DNA from: Jejudonia soesokkakensis
GTDB taxonomy: Bacteria > Bacteroidota > Bacteroidia > Flavobacteriales > Flavobacteriaceae
Length of the DNA stretch: 64,000 nt
NCBI RefSeq assembly: GCF_042664795.1
Contig: NZ_JBHTBN010000001.1
Span: 620,001-684,000, forward strand
Direction: 5' to 3'
The translations under genes and the position numbers were made by a program. Shown piece after piece: positions 1 to 8,911 of the stretch. How positions within the stretch are numbered: the first letter of the stretch is position 1; every line of letters begins with the position of its first letter. Under the pieces are notes generated by a model. It had not been told where the DNA came from, ran no database searches, and was given only the letters and a program-made list of their open reading frames with translations.

Positions 1-2972
1 AACCTTCAGGCAATGCTAATAGAACTTTTACAAGTTTCCATGACACTCAATTTCATGAGGTGGATGAAGAAAGTCCGTCACGACTGGGTAGAAGGTGGTT
101 TGGGAATCGATTTGATATAGAGAATGAACAAAGCTATACATTTGAGTTTCCAAATATTGTAGCTGGTGAGAATATAACGTATCGAATTAAGGTTATTGGT
201 GTTTCAGAAACATCAACGTCGATGGCGTTAGCAATTAATGGGACATCGTTAAACCCAGTAACTTTTACTCCAGTAAGTTCGTCAACGCTTATTAGAGGAA
301 ATCAATTTTTTGGACAAATTCCAGCGGCTGGTGAAACAATAAATATTGATTTGAATTACAGTAATGCTGGGAACCCGCAAAGTAATGCCTACATAGATTA
401 TATCAGAGTAACTGCACAGCGTGCATTGCAAGGTACTAAAGGACAGTTATTATTCTTGAATGAGGATGCAGCTATTTTTAGTGGAATTGTTGAGTATCAG
501 ATTTCTAATGCTGCTCAGTTTACGGAAGTTTGGGATGTAACAGACCCATTTGCAATTACATCAAAACTAAATGAAAATCAAACTGGAATATTTACATTCA
601 AAGCAACCCTAGGAACAGAGCGTACTTATGTAGCAGTCAATCCTGAAGATTACTTTGCTCCAATTGAGATTGCAGCGTCACGGGTGGTAAATCAAAATTT
701 AAAAGGCACTATATTTAATGATAGTTCAGGTAATTTTCAGGATATTGATTACCTAATTATTGCGCCCCCTTTTCTCCTTCAACCTGCATTACGTTTGGCG
801 AATCATCATAGAAACCTAAGCGGACTAAGAGTGAAAGTAGTAACCACCGATAAGATATATGAAGAATTTAGTTCTGGGAAATTAGATATTTCAGGAATTA
901 GAAACTTTGTAAAATATGTTTATGATAATGCATCTTCTTCAGAAAACAGAATAAAATATCTATGTCTCTTTGGAGATACGACTGTAGATTACAGAGATCG
1001 ACTCTCGAACAATAATAATGCCGTCCCAATTTTTCATACCCTATCAAGTCAAAGTACGGTAAGTTCATTTATGAGCGATGATTTCTTCGGAAACATGGAC
1101 GATTCAGAAGGAACAATGGATGGAGCCGATAAGCTTGATATCGCTGTAGGAAGAATATTGGCAGATAATGTACAGTTAGGAAATGACCTTGTCAATAAAA
1201 TTATAAATTATGGAGCAGAAGAAGCCTACGGGAATTGGCGAAATAACTTTGTGTTAATTTCAGATGATGTAGATGAAGAATATGAATATTTGGATTTAGA
1301 GGTTACTCTTGATGCCATAGGTGACCAGATAGAAGCAGAAAAGCCTTTTATCAATGTTAAAAAAATACATACCGATGCTTTTCAGCAGGAAACTTCGGCT
1401 GGTGGAGATAGATATCCTACGGTTAATGAGCGTATTAAAGATGTAATTGATGTGGGGGCTCTCATCATTACCTATTTTGGCCACGGAGGAGAAGATGGCG
1501 TTGCAAAAGAGTTTATTTTTACGAAAGATGATGGGCAAAACCTGCAAAATTCAAAAAGACTTCCATTACTTGTCACCGTTACATGTGAATATACCAAATT
1601 TGATAATCCGAGTCGAATTACTGCTGGGGAATTAATATATTGGAACAGAGAAGGTGGGGTTATTTCATTAATTACTACCACAAGGTCAATTACTGTGACA
1701 CTAGGAGTTCAATTCAATCAAGTATTAGCGCCAGAACTTTTTGGATATGGAACCACAAACTACAATACAGCAGCAGAAGCATTACGTGTTTCAAAAAATA
1801 ACATTACTGATGTCTTGCGACGTGTCGTGTTTTATGTGGGAGATCCTGCCATGCAGCTAGCATTTCCACAGCCGCAGGTTAGACTCACAACGCTAAATGG
1901 ACAACCTATAGCAGGCGCTACAGATGTTTTGCAGGCACTTAGTAGAGTAACGTTGGGAGGAGAAGTGCTTGATGCTAATGGTAATTTACAATCGAACTAC
2001 AATGGTGTTTTGGAAGCAAAAATCTTTGATAAAAAAGTAGATCGTCAAACTTTGGGAAATGATGGAGTAAGAGGTGATGATGGACAGCTTTTAATACTAA
2101 ACTTTCAAACACTTGGGGAAGGAATATTTAACGGTCAAGCGTCTGTTACAAATGGGTTGTTTGAGTTTGAATTTGTAGTGCCTCGTGATATTCAAATCCC
2201 ATTGGGAAATGGTAGAGCAAGTTTATATACCAAAAAAGAAGGTGCGTTAGAAGATCAAACAGGGGTCAATTTCGATTTGCGTATCGGTGGGCTTAATGAA
2301 AACGCTCCAGAAGACAATCAAGGCCCAGAAATTCAGTTGTTCATGAATGATGAAAGTTTTACTTCTGGAGGTATCACAGATGATTCTCCCATACTTATCG
2401 CGAAACTTCAAGATGAAAATGGCTTAAATACAGCTAGTGGTATTGGGCATGATATGATCGCTATTCTTGATGGCGATGAGGCAAATCCTTTTGTAGTGAA
2501 TGAATATTATCAAGGAGACGTAGATGATTTTACGAAAGGAACCATGAACTTCAAATTTCGAGACCTTGAAGAAGGTCTTCATACACTCACCTTTAAAGCT
2601 TGGGATGTATATAACAATTCTTCTACGGCAGAACTACAATTTGTTGTAGCTGGAGATGACGAATTAAAAATTACTAGAGTGCTCAATTATCCAAATCCAT
2701 TTGTCGATTATACTGAGTTCTGGTTTAACCATAACAGGCCTTTAGAGCCCTTGGAAGTGCAAGTACAAGTCTTTACTGTAACCGGAAAAGTGGTCTGGAC
2801 TAAAAATCAAATTATTACCAATGAAGGGTTTTTGTCACGCGACATTGTGTGGGATGGAAGAGACGATTTTGGTGATAAAATAGGAAAAGGTGTCTATGTG
2901 TATAAGATTACGGTTAAATCTTCGTTAACCAATAAGCGGGTTGAAAAATTTGAAAAACTCGTCATCCTTTAA
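1..2972 (+). CDS. porU: Type IX secretion C-terminal signal peptidase PorU (5' end cut by window)
   Basis: The frame is open from the first base of the window (codons from base 3), so the true start lies upstream; the GTG at 60 is internal. PorU is the gingipain-like (C25) cell-surface peptidase that removes the C-terminal signal of type IX cargo and transfers the cargo to anionic lipopolysaccharide. The catalytic dyad is visible: His in YFGHGG (codon 1482-1484) and Cys in TVTCEY (codon 1584-1586). The C terminus (about 2670-2969) is a beta-rich FlgD/CTD-like module with YPNPF and GKGVYVYKI, typical of PorU. porV follows 35 bp downstream, the order known in Flavobacterium where gldJ lies upstream. 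Family assignment rests on motifs, architecture and the porV neighbour. Confidence 0.93.
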   Translation, partial: PSGNANRTFTSFHDTQFHEVDEESPSRLGRRWFGNRFDIENEQSYTFEFPNIVAGENITYRIKVIGVSETSTSMALAINGTSLNPVTFTPVSSSTLIRGNQFFGQIPAAGETINIDLNYSNAGNPQSNAYIDYIRVTAQRALQGTKGQLLFLNEDAAIFSGIVEYQISNAAQFTEVWDVTDPFAITSKLNENQTGIFTFKATLGTERTYVAVNPEDYFAPIEIAASRVVNQNLKGTIFNDSSGNFQDIDYLIIAPPFLLQPALRLANHHRNLSGLRVKVVTTDKIYEEFSSGKLDISGIRNFVKYVYDNASSSENRIKYLCLFGDTTVDYRDRLSNNNNAVPIFHTLSSQSTVSSFMSDDFFGNMDDSEGTMDGADKLDIAVGRILADNVQLGNDLVNKIINYGAEEAYGNWRNNFVLISDDVDEEYEYLDLEVTLDAIGDQIEAEKPFINVKKIHTDAFQQETSAGGDRYPTVNERIKDVIDVGALIITYFGHGGEDGVAKEFIFTKDDGQNLQNSKRLPLLVTVTCEYTKFDNPSRITAGELIYWNREGGVISLITTTRSITVTLGVQFNQVLAPELFGYGTTNYNTAAEALRVSKNNITDVLRRVVFYVGDPAMQLAFPQPQVRLTTLNGQPIAGATDVLQALSRVTLGGEVLDANGNLQSNYNGVLEAKIFDKKVDRQTLGNDGVRGDDGQLLILNFQTLGEGIFNGQASVTNGLFEFEFVVPRDIQIPLGNGRASLYTKKEGALEDQTGVNFDLRIGGLNENAPEDNQGPEIQLFMNDESFTSGGITDDSPILIAKLQDENGLNTASGIGHDMIAILDGDEANPFVVNEYYQGDVDDFTKGTMNFKFRDLEEGLHTLTFKAWDVYNNSSTAELQFVVAGDDELKITRVLNYPNPFVDYTEFWFNHNRPLEPLEVQVQVFTVTGKVVWTKNQIITNEGFLSRDIVWDGRDDFGDKIGKGVYVYKITVKSSLTNKRVEKFEKLVIL

Positions 2973-2983
2973 AAATATAAAAT

Positions 2984-2991
2984 TATATTTG
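2984..2991 (+). promoter_or_regulatory. Candidate -7 box (TATATTTG) for porV
   Basis: An exact match to the Bacteroidota -7 consensus TAnnTTTG lies 16 bp before the porV ATG. No TTG is found at the expected 17-23 bp upstream, so this is only half a promoter. If used, it would let porV be expressed apart from porU. Confidence 0.35.
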
Positions 2992-3007
2992 TCAAAATTT
3001 TAACCTC

Positions 3008-4165
3008 ATGAAGAAGATTTTTATCTTAATTATTAGTAGTGTTTTTTCTTATAATGCTGTTGCACAAGAAGGTAATGCAGATAATAGAGTAATTACAACG
3101 GGTGTTCCTTTTGTATTTATCGCTGCAGATGCACGTTCTGCGGGTATGGGAGATATAGGTGTTGCAAGTTCTGCCGATGCATTTTCACAGCAATGGAATC
3201 CTGCAAAATATGCTTTCGCAATATCAAAACAAGGTATTGGGGTGACGTATACTCCATACTTAAGTCAGTTGGTAAACGATATTTTCTTAGGTAACCTAAC
3301 CTATTATAACCGTATTGACGAGCGTAGTGCTTTTGGGGCGAGTTTACGATATTTTAGCTTAGGTGATATTGAATTAAGAGATACTGCAGAGCAGGAGCCT
3401 TTACTTCAAAGCCCAAATGAATTAACTTTTGATGCATCTTACGCACTTCGTTTAGGAGATCGTTTTTCTATGGCGATCACAGGACGTTATTTGCGTTCAG
3501 ATCTTAAAATACAGGCATCTAATGAAGACGCTTCGGCAGCAAGCACCTTTGCGGTAGACATTTCTGGATATTACCAGAGTGAGGAAATTCCTTTTGATGA
3601 TTTCGACGGAAGATGGAGAGGTGGCTTTAACATCTCTAACATTGGACCCAAATTTAAATATGACGAATCTGGACAGGAAAATAACCTACCTACCAATTTA
3701 GGTCTTGGAGGTGGTTTTGATTTTATACTTGATCAGTATAATAAAGTAGGTGTTACAGCAGAATTTAATAAGCTATTAGTGCCAACACCAAGAGATTTTG
3801 ACGGGGATGGCGATATTGACCAAGAAGATAACGAAGAATATCAGGATATTAGTTTCTTTTCGGGAATTTTCCAATCTTTTGGAGATGCGCCAGATGGTTT
3901 CAGTGAAGAAATAAAAGAGGTAACCTGGGCGCTTGGTTTAGAATATTGGTATCAAGATGTGTTTGCCTTAAGAACTGGATACTTTAATGAAAGTGAAGAA
4001 AAAGGATCAAGAAAATTTCTTTCCTTAGGAGCTGGATTTAAATATACAGCCATTAATATTGATATTTCATACCTGTTCTCAACTTCTAGAGTGCGTAGCC
4101 CATTAGAAGGTACGCTTCGTTTCGGACTTACATTTAACTTTGGAGACGAGTACAGCGAATACTAA
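3008..4165 (+). CDS. porV: Type IX secretion outer-membrane protein PorV
   Basis: 385 residues, with a signal peptide (about 1-19, cleaved after AVA). The rest is a FadL-like outer-membrane barrel rich in alternating hydrophobic strands, with the early motif ARSAGMGD seen in the PorV/PorQ family. PorV (LptO) is the shuttle that binds cargo leaving the SprA channel and hands it to PorU. Residues 263-274 form a loop DFDGDGDIDQED with the spacing of an EF-hand/dockerin calcium site, probably an extracellular loop. The gene follows porU by 35 bp and precedes cdd by 4 bp, so it is probably co-transcribed. ATG start, and the stop TAA is at 4163-4165. Confidence 0.92.
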   Translation: MKKIFILIISSVFSYNAVAQEGNADNRVITTGVPFVFIAADARSAGMGDIGVASSADAFSQQWNPAKYAFAISKQGIGVTYTPYLSQLVNDIFLGNLTYYNRIDERSAFGASLRYFSLGDIELRDTAEQEPLLQSPNELTFDASYALRLGDRFSMAITGRYLRSDLKIQASNEDASAASTFAVDISGYYQSEEIPFDDFDGRWRGGFNISNIGPKFKYDESGQENNLPTNLGLGGGFDFILDQYNKVGVTAEFNKLLVPTPRDFDGDGDIDQEDNEEYQDISFFSGIFQSFGDAPDGFSEEIKEVTWALGLEYWYQDVFALRTGYFNESEEKGSRKFLSLGAGFKYTAINIDISYLFSTSRVRSPLEGTLRFGLTFNFGDEYSEY

Positions 4166-4169
4166 ACTT

Positions 4170-4658
4170 TTGAAAAAACTTACCATTGAAACCGTTTTAG
4201 AAGTTTTTGACTCTGTTTCAGAACTTCCTCAAAACATTCAGACATTAATGCATAAGGCGCAGCAAGCTCGTGAAAAGGCTTATGCGCCTTATTCACGCTT
4301 TAAAGTAGGAGCCGCACTTCAACTTGAAAATGGAGAAATAGTATTGGGAAATAATCAGGAAAACGCTGCATTTCCTTCTGGTCTATGTGCAGAGCGTACG
4401 GCAGTTTTTTATGCTGGTGCAACCTATCCTGGTGTCACTATTTCAAATATAGCATTAACCGTGCGATCTCTTACGCATATCGTCGATACTCCAACACCAC
4501 CATGTGGCGCTTGCAGGCAAGCATTAGCAGAATATGAAGTAAACCAAAAATCTCCTATGACTATTTACTTTATGGGAGAAACAGGGAAGATCGTAAAGGC
4601 AGCTTCAGTAAAGGATTTATTGCCGCTTATTTTTGACAGTACGTTTCTTCATGAATAA
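4170..4658 (+). CDS. cdd: Cytidine deaminase
   Basis: 162 residues from a TTG start at 4170. An upstream in-frame TTG at 4140 would overlap the end of porV by 26 bp and add residues unlike the family N terminus (MKKLTIET...). Cytidine deaminase converts cytidine and deoxycytidine to uridine forms in pyrimidine salvage. Zinc and catalytic motifs are clear: CAERTA (Cys ligand and catalytic Glu) and PCGACRQ (two Cys ligands). The N-terminal substrate segment YAPYSRFKVGAAL is also conserved. Length fits the homotetrameric class. The gene sits 4 bp after porV and is followed by a hairpin terminator. Confidence 0.93.
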   Translation: MKKLTIETVLEVFDSVSELPQNIQTLMHKAQQAREKAYAPYSRFKVGAALQLENGEIVLGNNQENAAFPSGLCAERTAVFYAGATYPGVTISNIALTVRSLTHIVDTPTPPCGACRQALAEYEVNQKSPMTIYFMGETGKIVKAASVKDLLPLIFDSTFLHE

Positions 4659-4704
4659 AATTTTTAGCCTTCACAAAAAGCTGAAAAATTCTTCTTTCTA
4701 AATA

Positions 4705-4732
4705 AAAGTTCTATTCTTTCATAGAATTTTTT
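4705..4732 (+). terminator. Rho-independent terminator after cdd
   Basis: A 10-bp stem (AAAGTTCTAT at 4705-4714 with ATAGAATTTT at 4721-4730, one G-U pair), a 6-nt loop and a T-rich 3' side. It ends the porU-porV-cdd run and lies just before the pdhA promoter. Confidence 0.65.
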
Positions 4733-4739
4733 AATATGT

Positions 4740-4747
4740 TATTTTTG
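4740..4747 (+). promoter_or_regulatory. Candidate -7 box (TATTTTTG) for pdhA-pdhC
   Basis: Exact TAnnTTTG match 56 bp before the pdhA ATG and just after the cdd terminator. The -33 region has no clear TTG (TTTC at 4717-4720 is nearest). Position between terminator and operon supports it. Confidence 0.45.
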
Positions 4748-4803
4748 TTATTCGCGAATATTGTAAACTGAAGCTTTCTTCGGTTCAATAATACCTTTAG
4801 TTG

Positions 4804-5802
4804 ATGAAGAAAATCACCAAAAAAACATACCTCGACTGGTATGAAAATATGCTCTTTTGGCGCAAATTTGAAGATAAATTAGCACAAGTGTATATCAATC
4901 AGAAAGTGCGTGGGTTTTTGCATTTGTACAATGGACAAGAAGCTGTTCTTGCAGGAGCATTACATGCCATGGACTTGACAAAAGATAGAATGATCACCGC
5001 GTATCGCAATCACGTACAGCCCATAGGGATGGGCGTAGATCCTAAACGTGTGATGGCAGAGCTCTACGGAAAAGCCACTGGAACCTCTCAAGGTTTAGGT
5101 GGATCGATGCATATTTTTTCCAAAGAACATCGCTTTTACGGGGGTCATGGTATCGTTGGAGGTCAAATTCCTTTAGGAGCAGGGATGGCTTTTGGAGATC
5201 AGTATCATGGAAATGATGCAGTAACACTTACTTATATGGGTGATGGTGCTGTACGCCAAGGTTCACTTCATGAAACATTTAACCTGGCGATGTTATGGAA
5301 ACTTCCAGTGGTTTTTTGTTGTGAGAATAATGGATATGCTATGGGTACTTCGGTAGCGAGAACAGCAAACCATACCGATATCTGGAAACTGGGACTTGGC
5401 TATGAAATGCCTTGTAAGCCTGTTGACGGTATGAAACCGGAAGTGGTTGCTAAAGAAATGGACGAGGCGATTGCGCGCGCGAGACGTGGTGACGGTCCAA
5501 CTTTTCTTGAAATCAGAACCTATCGCTACAGAGGACACTCTATGAGTGATGCACAGCATTACAGAACCAAAGAAGAAGTTGCCAAAAAACAAGAAGAAGA
5601 TCCGATTTCATATGTGTTACACAAAATCTATGAAAAGAAATGGGCCACTGAAGATGAGATCAAAAAAATAGACAAACGCGTTAAAGATCAAGTGAAGGAA
5701 TGCGAAAAATTCGCTGATGAGTCTCCCTACCCTGACAAGAGTGTGATGTACGACGCAGTTTACGAACAAGAAGATTATCCGTTTTTACCACATAAATTAT
5801 AA
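4804..5802 (+). CDS. pdhA: Pyruvate dehydrogenase E1 component, alpha subunit
   Basis: 332 residues from ATG 4804 (a TTG directly before it at 4801 would add only one Met and is less likely). E1-alpha binds thiamine diphosphate and, with E1-beta, decarboxylates pyruvate. The ThDP motif starts at GDG (residues 146-148) and ends near ENNGYAMGT. The regulatory loop region YRYRGHSMSD is also present. The E2 gene follows after 3 bp. E1-beta and E3 are not in the window; in Flavobacteriia E1-beta is often encoded elsewhere. It could in principle be a branched-chain 2-oxoacid E1-alpha, but the neighbouring two-lipoyl E2 and overall similarity favour pyruvate. Confidence 0.93.
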   Translation: MKKITKKTYLDWYENMLFWRKFEDKLAQVYINQKVRGFLHLYNGQEAVLAGALHAMDLTKDRMITAYRNHVQPIGMGVDPKRVMAELYGKATGTSQGLGGSMHIFSKEHRFYGGHGIVGGQIPLGAGMAFGDQYHGNDAVTLTYMGDGAVRQGSLHETFNLAMLWKLPVVFCCENNGYAMGTSVARTANHTDIWKLGLGYEMPCKPVDGMKPEVVAKEMDEAIARARRGDGPTFLEIRTYRYRGHSMSDAQHYRTKEEVAKKQEEDPISYVLHKIYEKKWATEDEIKKIDKRVKDQVKECEKFADESPYPDKSVMYDAVYEQEDYPFLPHKL

Positions 5803-5805
5803 ACC

Positions 5806-7521
5806 ATGGCAGAAGTGATTAACATGCCGCGATTGAGCGACACAATGGAAGAAGGAACGGTTGCAACCTGGCTTAAAAAGGTTGGTGATAAAGTGGAAGA
5901 AGGAGATATACTTGCCGAAATTGAAACCGATAAGGCAACGATGGAGTTTGAATCATTCCATGACGGAGTTTTATTGCATATTGGAATTGCTGAAGGAGAA
6001 ACCGCCAAAGTTGATACGTTGCTTGCCATTATTGGTGAGGAAGGAGAAGATATTGCAGCGCTTGTGGAGGGTGGCAGTGCTTCGGAAAGTAAAGCAGACA
6101 AAGACAAAGAGCAGAAAACTAAAGAAGACTCTTCAAATGATCAAGATGAAAATGAAGAAGATGAAAATGAAGAAGATGATAAAGCTGAAAGTGAAGATGC
6201 TTCCGAAGATACATCTGAAGAAAAAGAAGAGAAAGATTCTTCCTCTAAAGGATCTGAATTGCCAAAAGGTGTAGAGGTCATTACAATGCCTCGCTTAAGC
6301 GACACCATGGAAGAAGGAACGGTGGCAAGCTGGCTAAAGAAAGAAGGGGATCCTATTGAAGAAGGAGATATTTTAGCCGAAATTGAAACCGATAAGGCTA
6401 CCATGGAATTTGAATCGTTCTATAGCGGTACATTATTAAAAATTGGAATTGCTGAAGGGGAAACGGCAAAAGTAGACGCCATGCTCGCTATCGTGGGTCC
6501 AAAAGGAACAGATGTTTCTGGAATATCGGGAAAAGCTTCCGAAAAGAAAACGGCAAAAAAAGCTGAAAAACCTTCCGAAGCAAAAGAGGAAAAAAAGGCT
6601 TCAGAAAAGAAAGAAACTACTTCCGAAGCTAAAAAGGAAACTAAAAAAGAACCAAAAGCATCTACATCAACTTCTGAAGGTAGAATATTTGCGTCTCCTC
6701 TAGCCAAAAAACTAGCCGAAGAAAAAGGGATCAACCTACAACATGTAACTGGGAGTGGTGATCACGGTCGGATTGTAAAAAGCGATATTGAAAATTATCA
6801 GCCAGGAGCTGGTGGGCAAGCATACACGCCTGTTGGAACTGAAAGTTTTGAAGAAGTGAAAAATTCGCAAATGCGTAAGACGATTGCAAAACGTCTGGGC
6901 GAATCAAAATTCACGGCACCTCATTATTACTTAACCGTAGAGCTGGATATGGATAATGCGATTGCTTCACGTACGGCTATTAATAGCGATCCTGAGGTGA
7001 AAATATCCTATAACGATATGATTATTAAAGCCTGCGCTATGGCGTTGCGTAAGCATCCTCAGGTAAATAGCCAATGGACCGCAGAGGCAACTAAAATTGC
7101 AAAACATATTCATATTGGAGTAGCCGTAGCAGTAGATGAAGGGTTATTGGTGCCAGTCCTCAAGTTTGCAGACCAGATGAGCTTCTCTCAGATTGGTGCA
7201 AATGTAAAAGAGTTGGCTGGAAAAGCGCGTAATAAGAAAATTAGTCCAGACGAAATGCAGGGCAGTACCTTTACAGTCTCTAATTTAGGAATGTTCGGGA
7301 TCAAAGAATTTACTTCTATCATCAATGCGCCTAATTCTGCAATTTTATCGGTTGGAGCAATTATAGAAAAACCAGTGGTGAAAAACGGTGCCATTGCAGT
7401 TGGAAATACGATGACCGTTACTTTGGCATGCGATCATAGAACAGTCGATGGTGCTACAGGAGCAAAATTTTTACAGACAGTACGAACGTATATCGAAAAC
7501 CCAGTCACGATGTTTGTATGA
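5806..7521 (+). CDS. pdhC: Pyruvate dehydrogenase E2 (dihydrolipoamide acetyltransferase), two lipoyl domains
   Basis: 571 residues. Two N-terminal lipoyl domains each carry the ETDKATMEF loop; the lipoylated lysines are K43 and K197. Between them lies a very acidic Asp/Glu linker (about residues 100-155) that includes an in-frame duplicated DENEE segment, and after the second domain an Ala/Lys/Glu linker. A peripheral subunit-binding domain follows (from about residue 300, ASPLAKKLAEE), then the catalytic domain ending with the active-site DHRTVDG. The enzyme transfers acetyl groups to CoA and forms the core of the PDH complex. It starts 3 bp after pdhA and is closed by a strong hairpin. Confidence 0.95.
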   Translation: MAEVINMPRLSDTMEEGTVATWLKKVGDKVEEGDILAEIETDKATMEFESFHDGVLLHIGIAEGETAKVDTLLAIIGEEGEDIAALVEGGSASESKADKDKEQKTKEDSSNDQDENEEDENEEDDKAESEDASEDTSEEKEEKDSSSKGSELPKGVEVITMPRLSDTMEEGTVASWLKKEGDPIEEGDILAEIETDKATMEFESFYSGTLLKIGIAEGETAKVDAMLAIVGPKGTDVSGISGKASEKKTAKKAEKPSEAKEEKKASEKKETTSEAKKETKKEPKASTSTSEGRIFASPLAKKLAEEKGINLQHVTGSGDHGRIVKSDIENYQPGAGGQAYTPVGTESFEEVKNSQMRKTIAKRLGESKFTAPHYYLTVELDMDNAIASRTAINSDPEVKISYNDMIIKACAMALRKHPQVNSQWTAEATKIAKHIHIGVAVAVDEGLLVPVLKFADQMSFSQIGANVKELAGKARNKKISPDEMQGSTFTVSNLGMFGIKEFTSIINAPNSAILSVGAIIEKPVVKNGAIAVGNTMTVTLACDHRTVDGATGAKFLQTVRTYIENPVTMFV

Positions 7522-7571
7522 GTTTAATTATGCTGAACTTGTTTCAGTATCTCACAAATAACTCGCTAAAT

Positions 7572-7602
7572 CCCACAAGTTTCATTTGTTGAAGCTTGTG
7601 GG
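7572..7602 (+). terminator. Terminator hairpin after pdhC
   Basis: A 12-bp stem, CCCACAAGTTTC (7572-7583) with GAAGCTTGTGGG (7591-7602), one G-U pair and a 7-nt loop, followed by a T-rich stretch. The stretch after the stem doubles as the probable -7 box of the next gene. Confidence 0.7.
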
Positions 7603-7617
7603 ATTTCTGTATCTTTA
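7589..7617 (+). promoter_or_regulatory. Candidate promoter of the SDR gene overlapping the pdhC terminator
   Basis: TTG at 7589-7591, an 18-bp spacer and TATCTTTA at 7610-7617 (7 of 8 matches to TAnnTTTG). The box ends 4 bp before the ATG, so the transcript would be leaderless or nearly so. The -33 and spacer lie within the terminator stem. Confidence 0.45.
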
Positions 7618-7621
7618 AATC

Positions 7622-8308
7622 ATGAAAAAGAAAAATATTATTATTACTGGAACCAGCCGTGGAATTGGCTATGAACTTGTTTCACTTTGTACCGATGCAG
7701 GTCATAATGTCTTAGCGCTTTCAAGAGATGCAGCGCCTGTTTCGGGTCTTGACATTGATAACTGTGCTTGCTTTTCATGTGATATTACAGACAAGCGTGA
7801 TGTTGCTAAAGTTTCAGAATTTATTAAAGAAAAATGGAATCATGTAGATGTACTTATTAATAATTCGGGATATCTGGTCAACAAACCTTTCTCAAAATTA
7901 AAAATGTCAGATTTTCAGGATTCTTACGAAGTTAATGTATTCGGAGCCGTGGCGATGACACAAGTGGTGTTGCCTTTTATGAAAAAAAGCAGTCATGTAG
8001 TAAATATTAGTAGCATGGGTGGCGTTCAAGGAAGTGCAAAATTTCCAGGTCTGGCAGCGTATAGTAGTAGCAAAGGGGCGATTATTACCCTTACTGAAGT
8101 ACTGGCAGAAGAATACAAAGAAACGGGTCCGTCATTTAATGCGCTCGCATTAGGAGCAGTTCAAACAGAAATGCTTGAAGAAGCTTTTCCTGGATATAAA
8201 GCTCCACTGTCTGCAAAAGAAATGGCCAGTTATATAATGGATTTTTCATTGACGGGTCAGAACTATTACAACGGAAAGATCTTGGAAGTATCGGCATCTA
8301 CGCCTTAA
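7622..8308 (+). CDS. Short-chain dehydrogenase/reductase
   Basis: 228 residues with a classical SDR fold: the dinucleotide-binding motif TGTSRGIG (residues 9-16), the NNSG motif of strand 4, and the catalytic YSSSK (Y147, K151) preceded by the serine of NISS. It should be a soluble NAD(P)H-dependent oxidoreductase; the substrate cannot be read from the sequence. It heads a tight plus-strand run (3 bp to the SprT-like gene, then 3 bp to the guanylyltransferase gene). The C terminus is shorter than in FabG-type enzymes. Confidence 0.88.
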   Translation: MKKKNIIITGTSRGIGYELVSLCTDAGHNVLALSRDAAPVSGLDIDNCACFSCDITDKRDVAKVSEFIKEKWNHVDVLINNSGYLVNKPFSKLKMSDFQDSYEVNVFGAVAMTQVVLPFMKKSSHVVNISSMGGVQGSAKFPGLAAYSSSKGAIITLTEVLAEEYKETGPSFNALALGAVQTEMLEEAFPGYKAPLSAKEMASYIMDFSLTGQNYYNGKILEVSASTP

Positions 8309-8311
8309 TGT

Positions 8312-8908
8312 ATGACAGAAACTCTTTCAAAATACATTCCTACAGCTGCAGTTGAATTAGTTTTTGAGCTTATCAAAACTAATAATGTGCACCTTAAGAT
8401 CGTGAATGAGCGTGTTACCAGACACGGAGATTATAGAAAACTTACGAATGGACAACATCAAATTACTGTCAATGCAAGTTTAAATCAGTACCGATTTTTA
8501 ATGACCTTAGTACATGAAATTGCACATTTGGTCGCATTTACAAAATATGGTAGAAACATAAAACCGCATGGCATTGAATGGAAACAGACTTTCACATTAT
8601 TAATGCTTCCTTTTTTACGCCCTGAAGTTTTCCCTAGTCAGTTACTGCCATTACTGGCGCGTCATTTTAAGAATCCCAAAGCGACCAGTGATACAGACGC
8701 TCGCCTGTCGCTCGCTTTAAAACAATTTGATCTGCCCAACGATAAAAACTATATCTTTGAAATACCGCAGGGAGGTACCTTCCGTTTATACAATGGAAAG
8801 ATCTTTAAGCGTGGAAATAAGCGTGTAAAACGATATGAATGTCTCGAAATAGCAACCGGAAGAATCTATTTGTTTAATCCGAATGCTGAAGTAGAATTTC
8901 TGAAATAA
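8312..8908 (+). CDS. SprT-like zinc metalloprotease domain protein
   Basis: 198 residues. The zinc motif HEIAH (H68, E69, H72) and a third likely ligand in the downstream KPHGIEWK segment match the SprT/Spartan fold. SprT-like proteins are putative DNA-associated metalloproteases; Spartan in eukaryotes cleaves DNA-protein crosslinks, but the role in bacteria is little known. The C-terminal part has the RYECLEI...YLFNP form of the bacterial family but lacks the four cysteines of a zinc ribbon. Start and stop leave 3 bp to each neighbour, so it is probably translated as part of one operon. Confidence 0.82.
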   Translation: MTETLSKYIPTAAVELVFELIKTNNVHLKIVNERVTRHGDYRKLTNGQHQITVNASLNQYRFLMTLVHEIAHLVAFTKYGRNIKPHGIEWKQTFTLLMLPFLRPEVFPSQLLPLLARHFKNPKATSDTDARLSLALKQFDLPNDKNYIFEIPQGGTFRLYNGKIFKRGNKRVKRYECLEIATGRIYLFNPNAEVEFLK

Positions 8909-8911
8909 AAT

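Noticed and set aside
5775..6734. Open frames antisense to and in other frames of pdhC
   Set aside because: Low-complexity translations (Ser-rich or Lys-rich) caused by the repeated GAA/GAT codons of the acidic linker.
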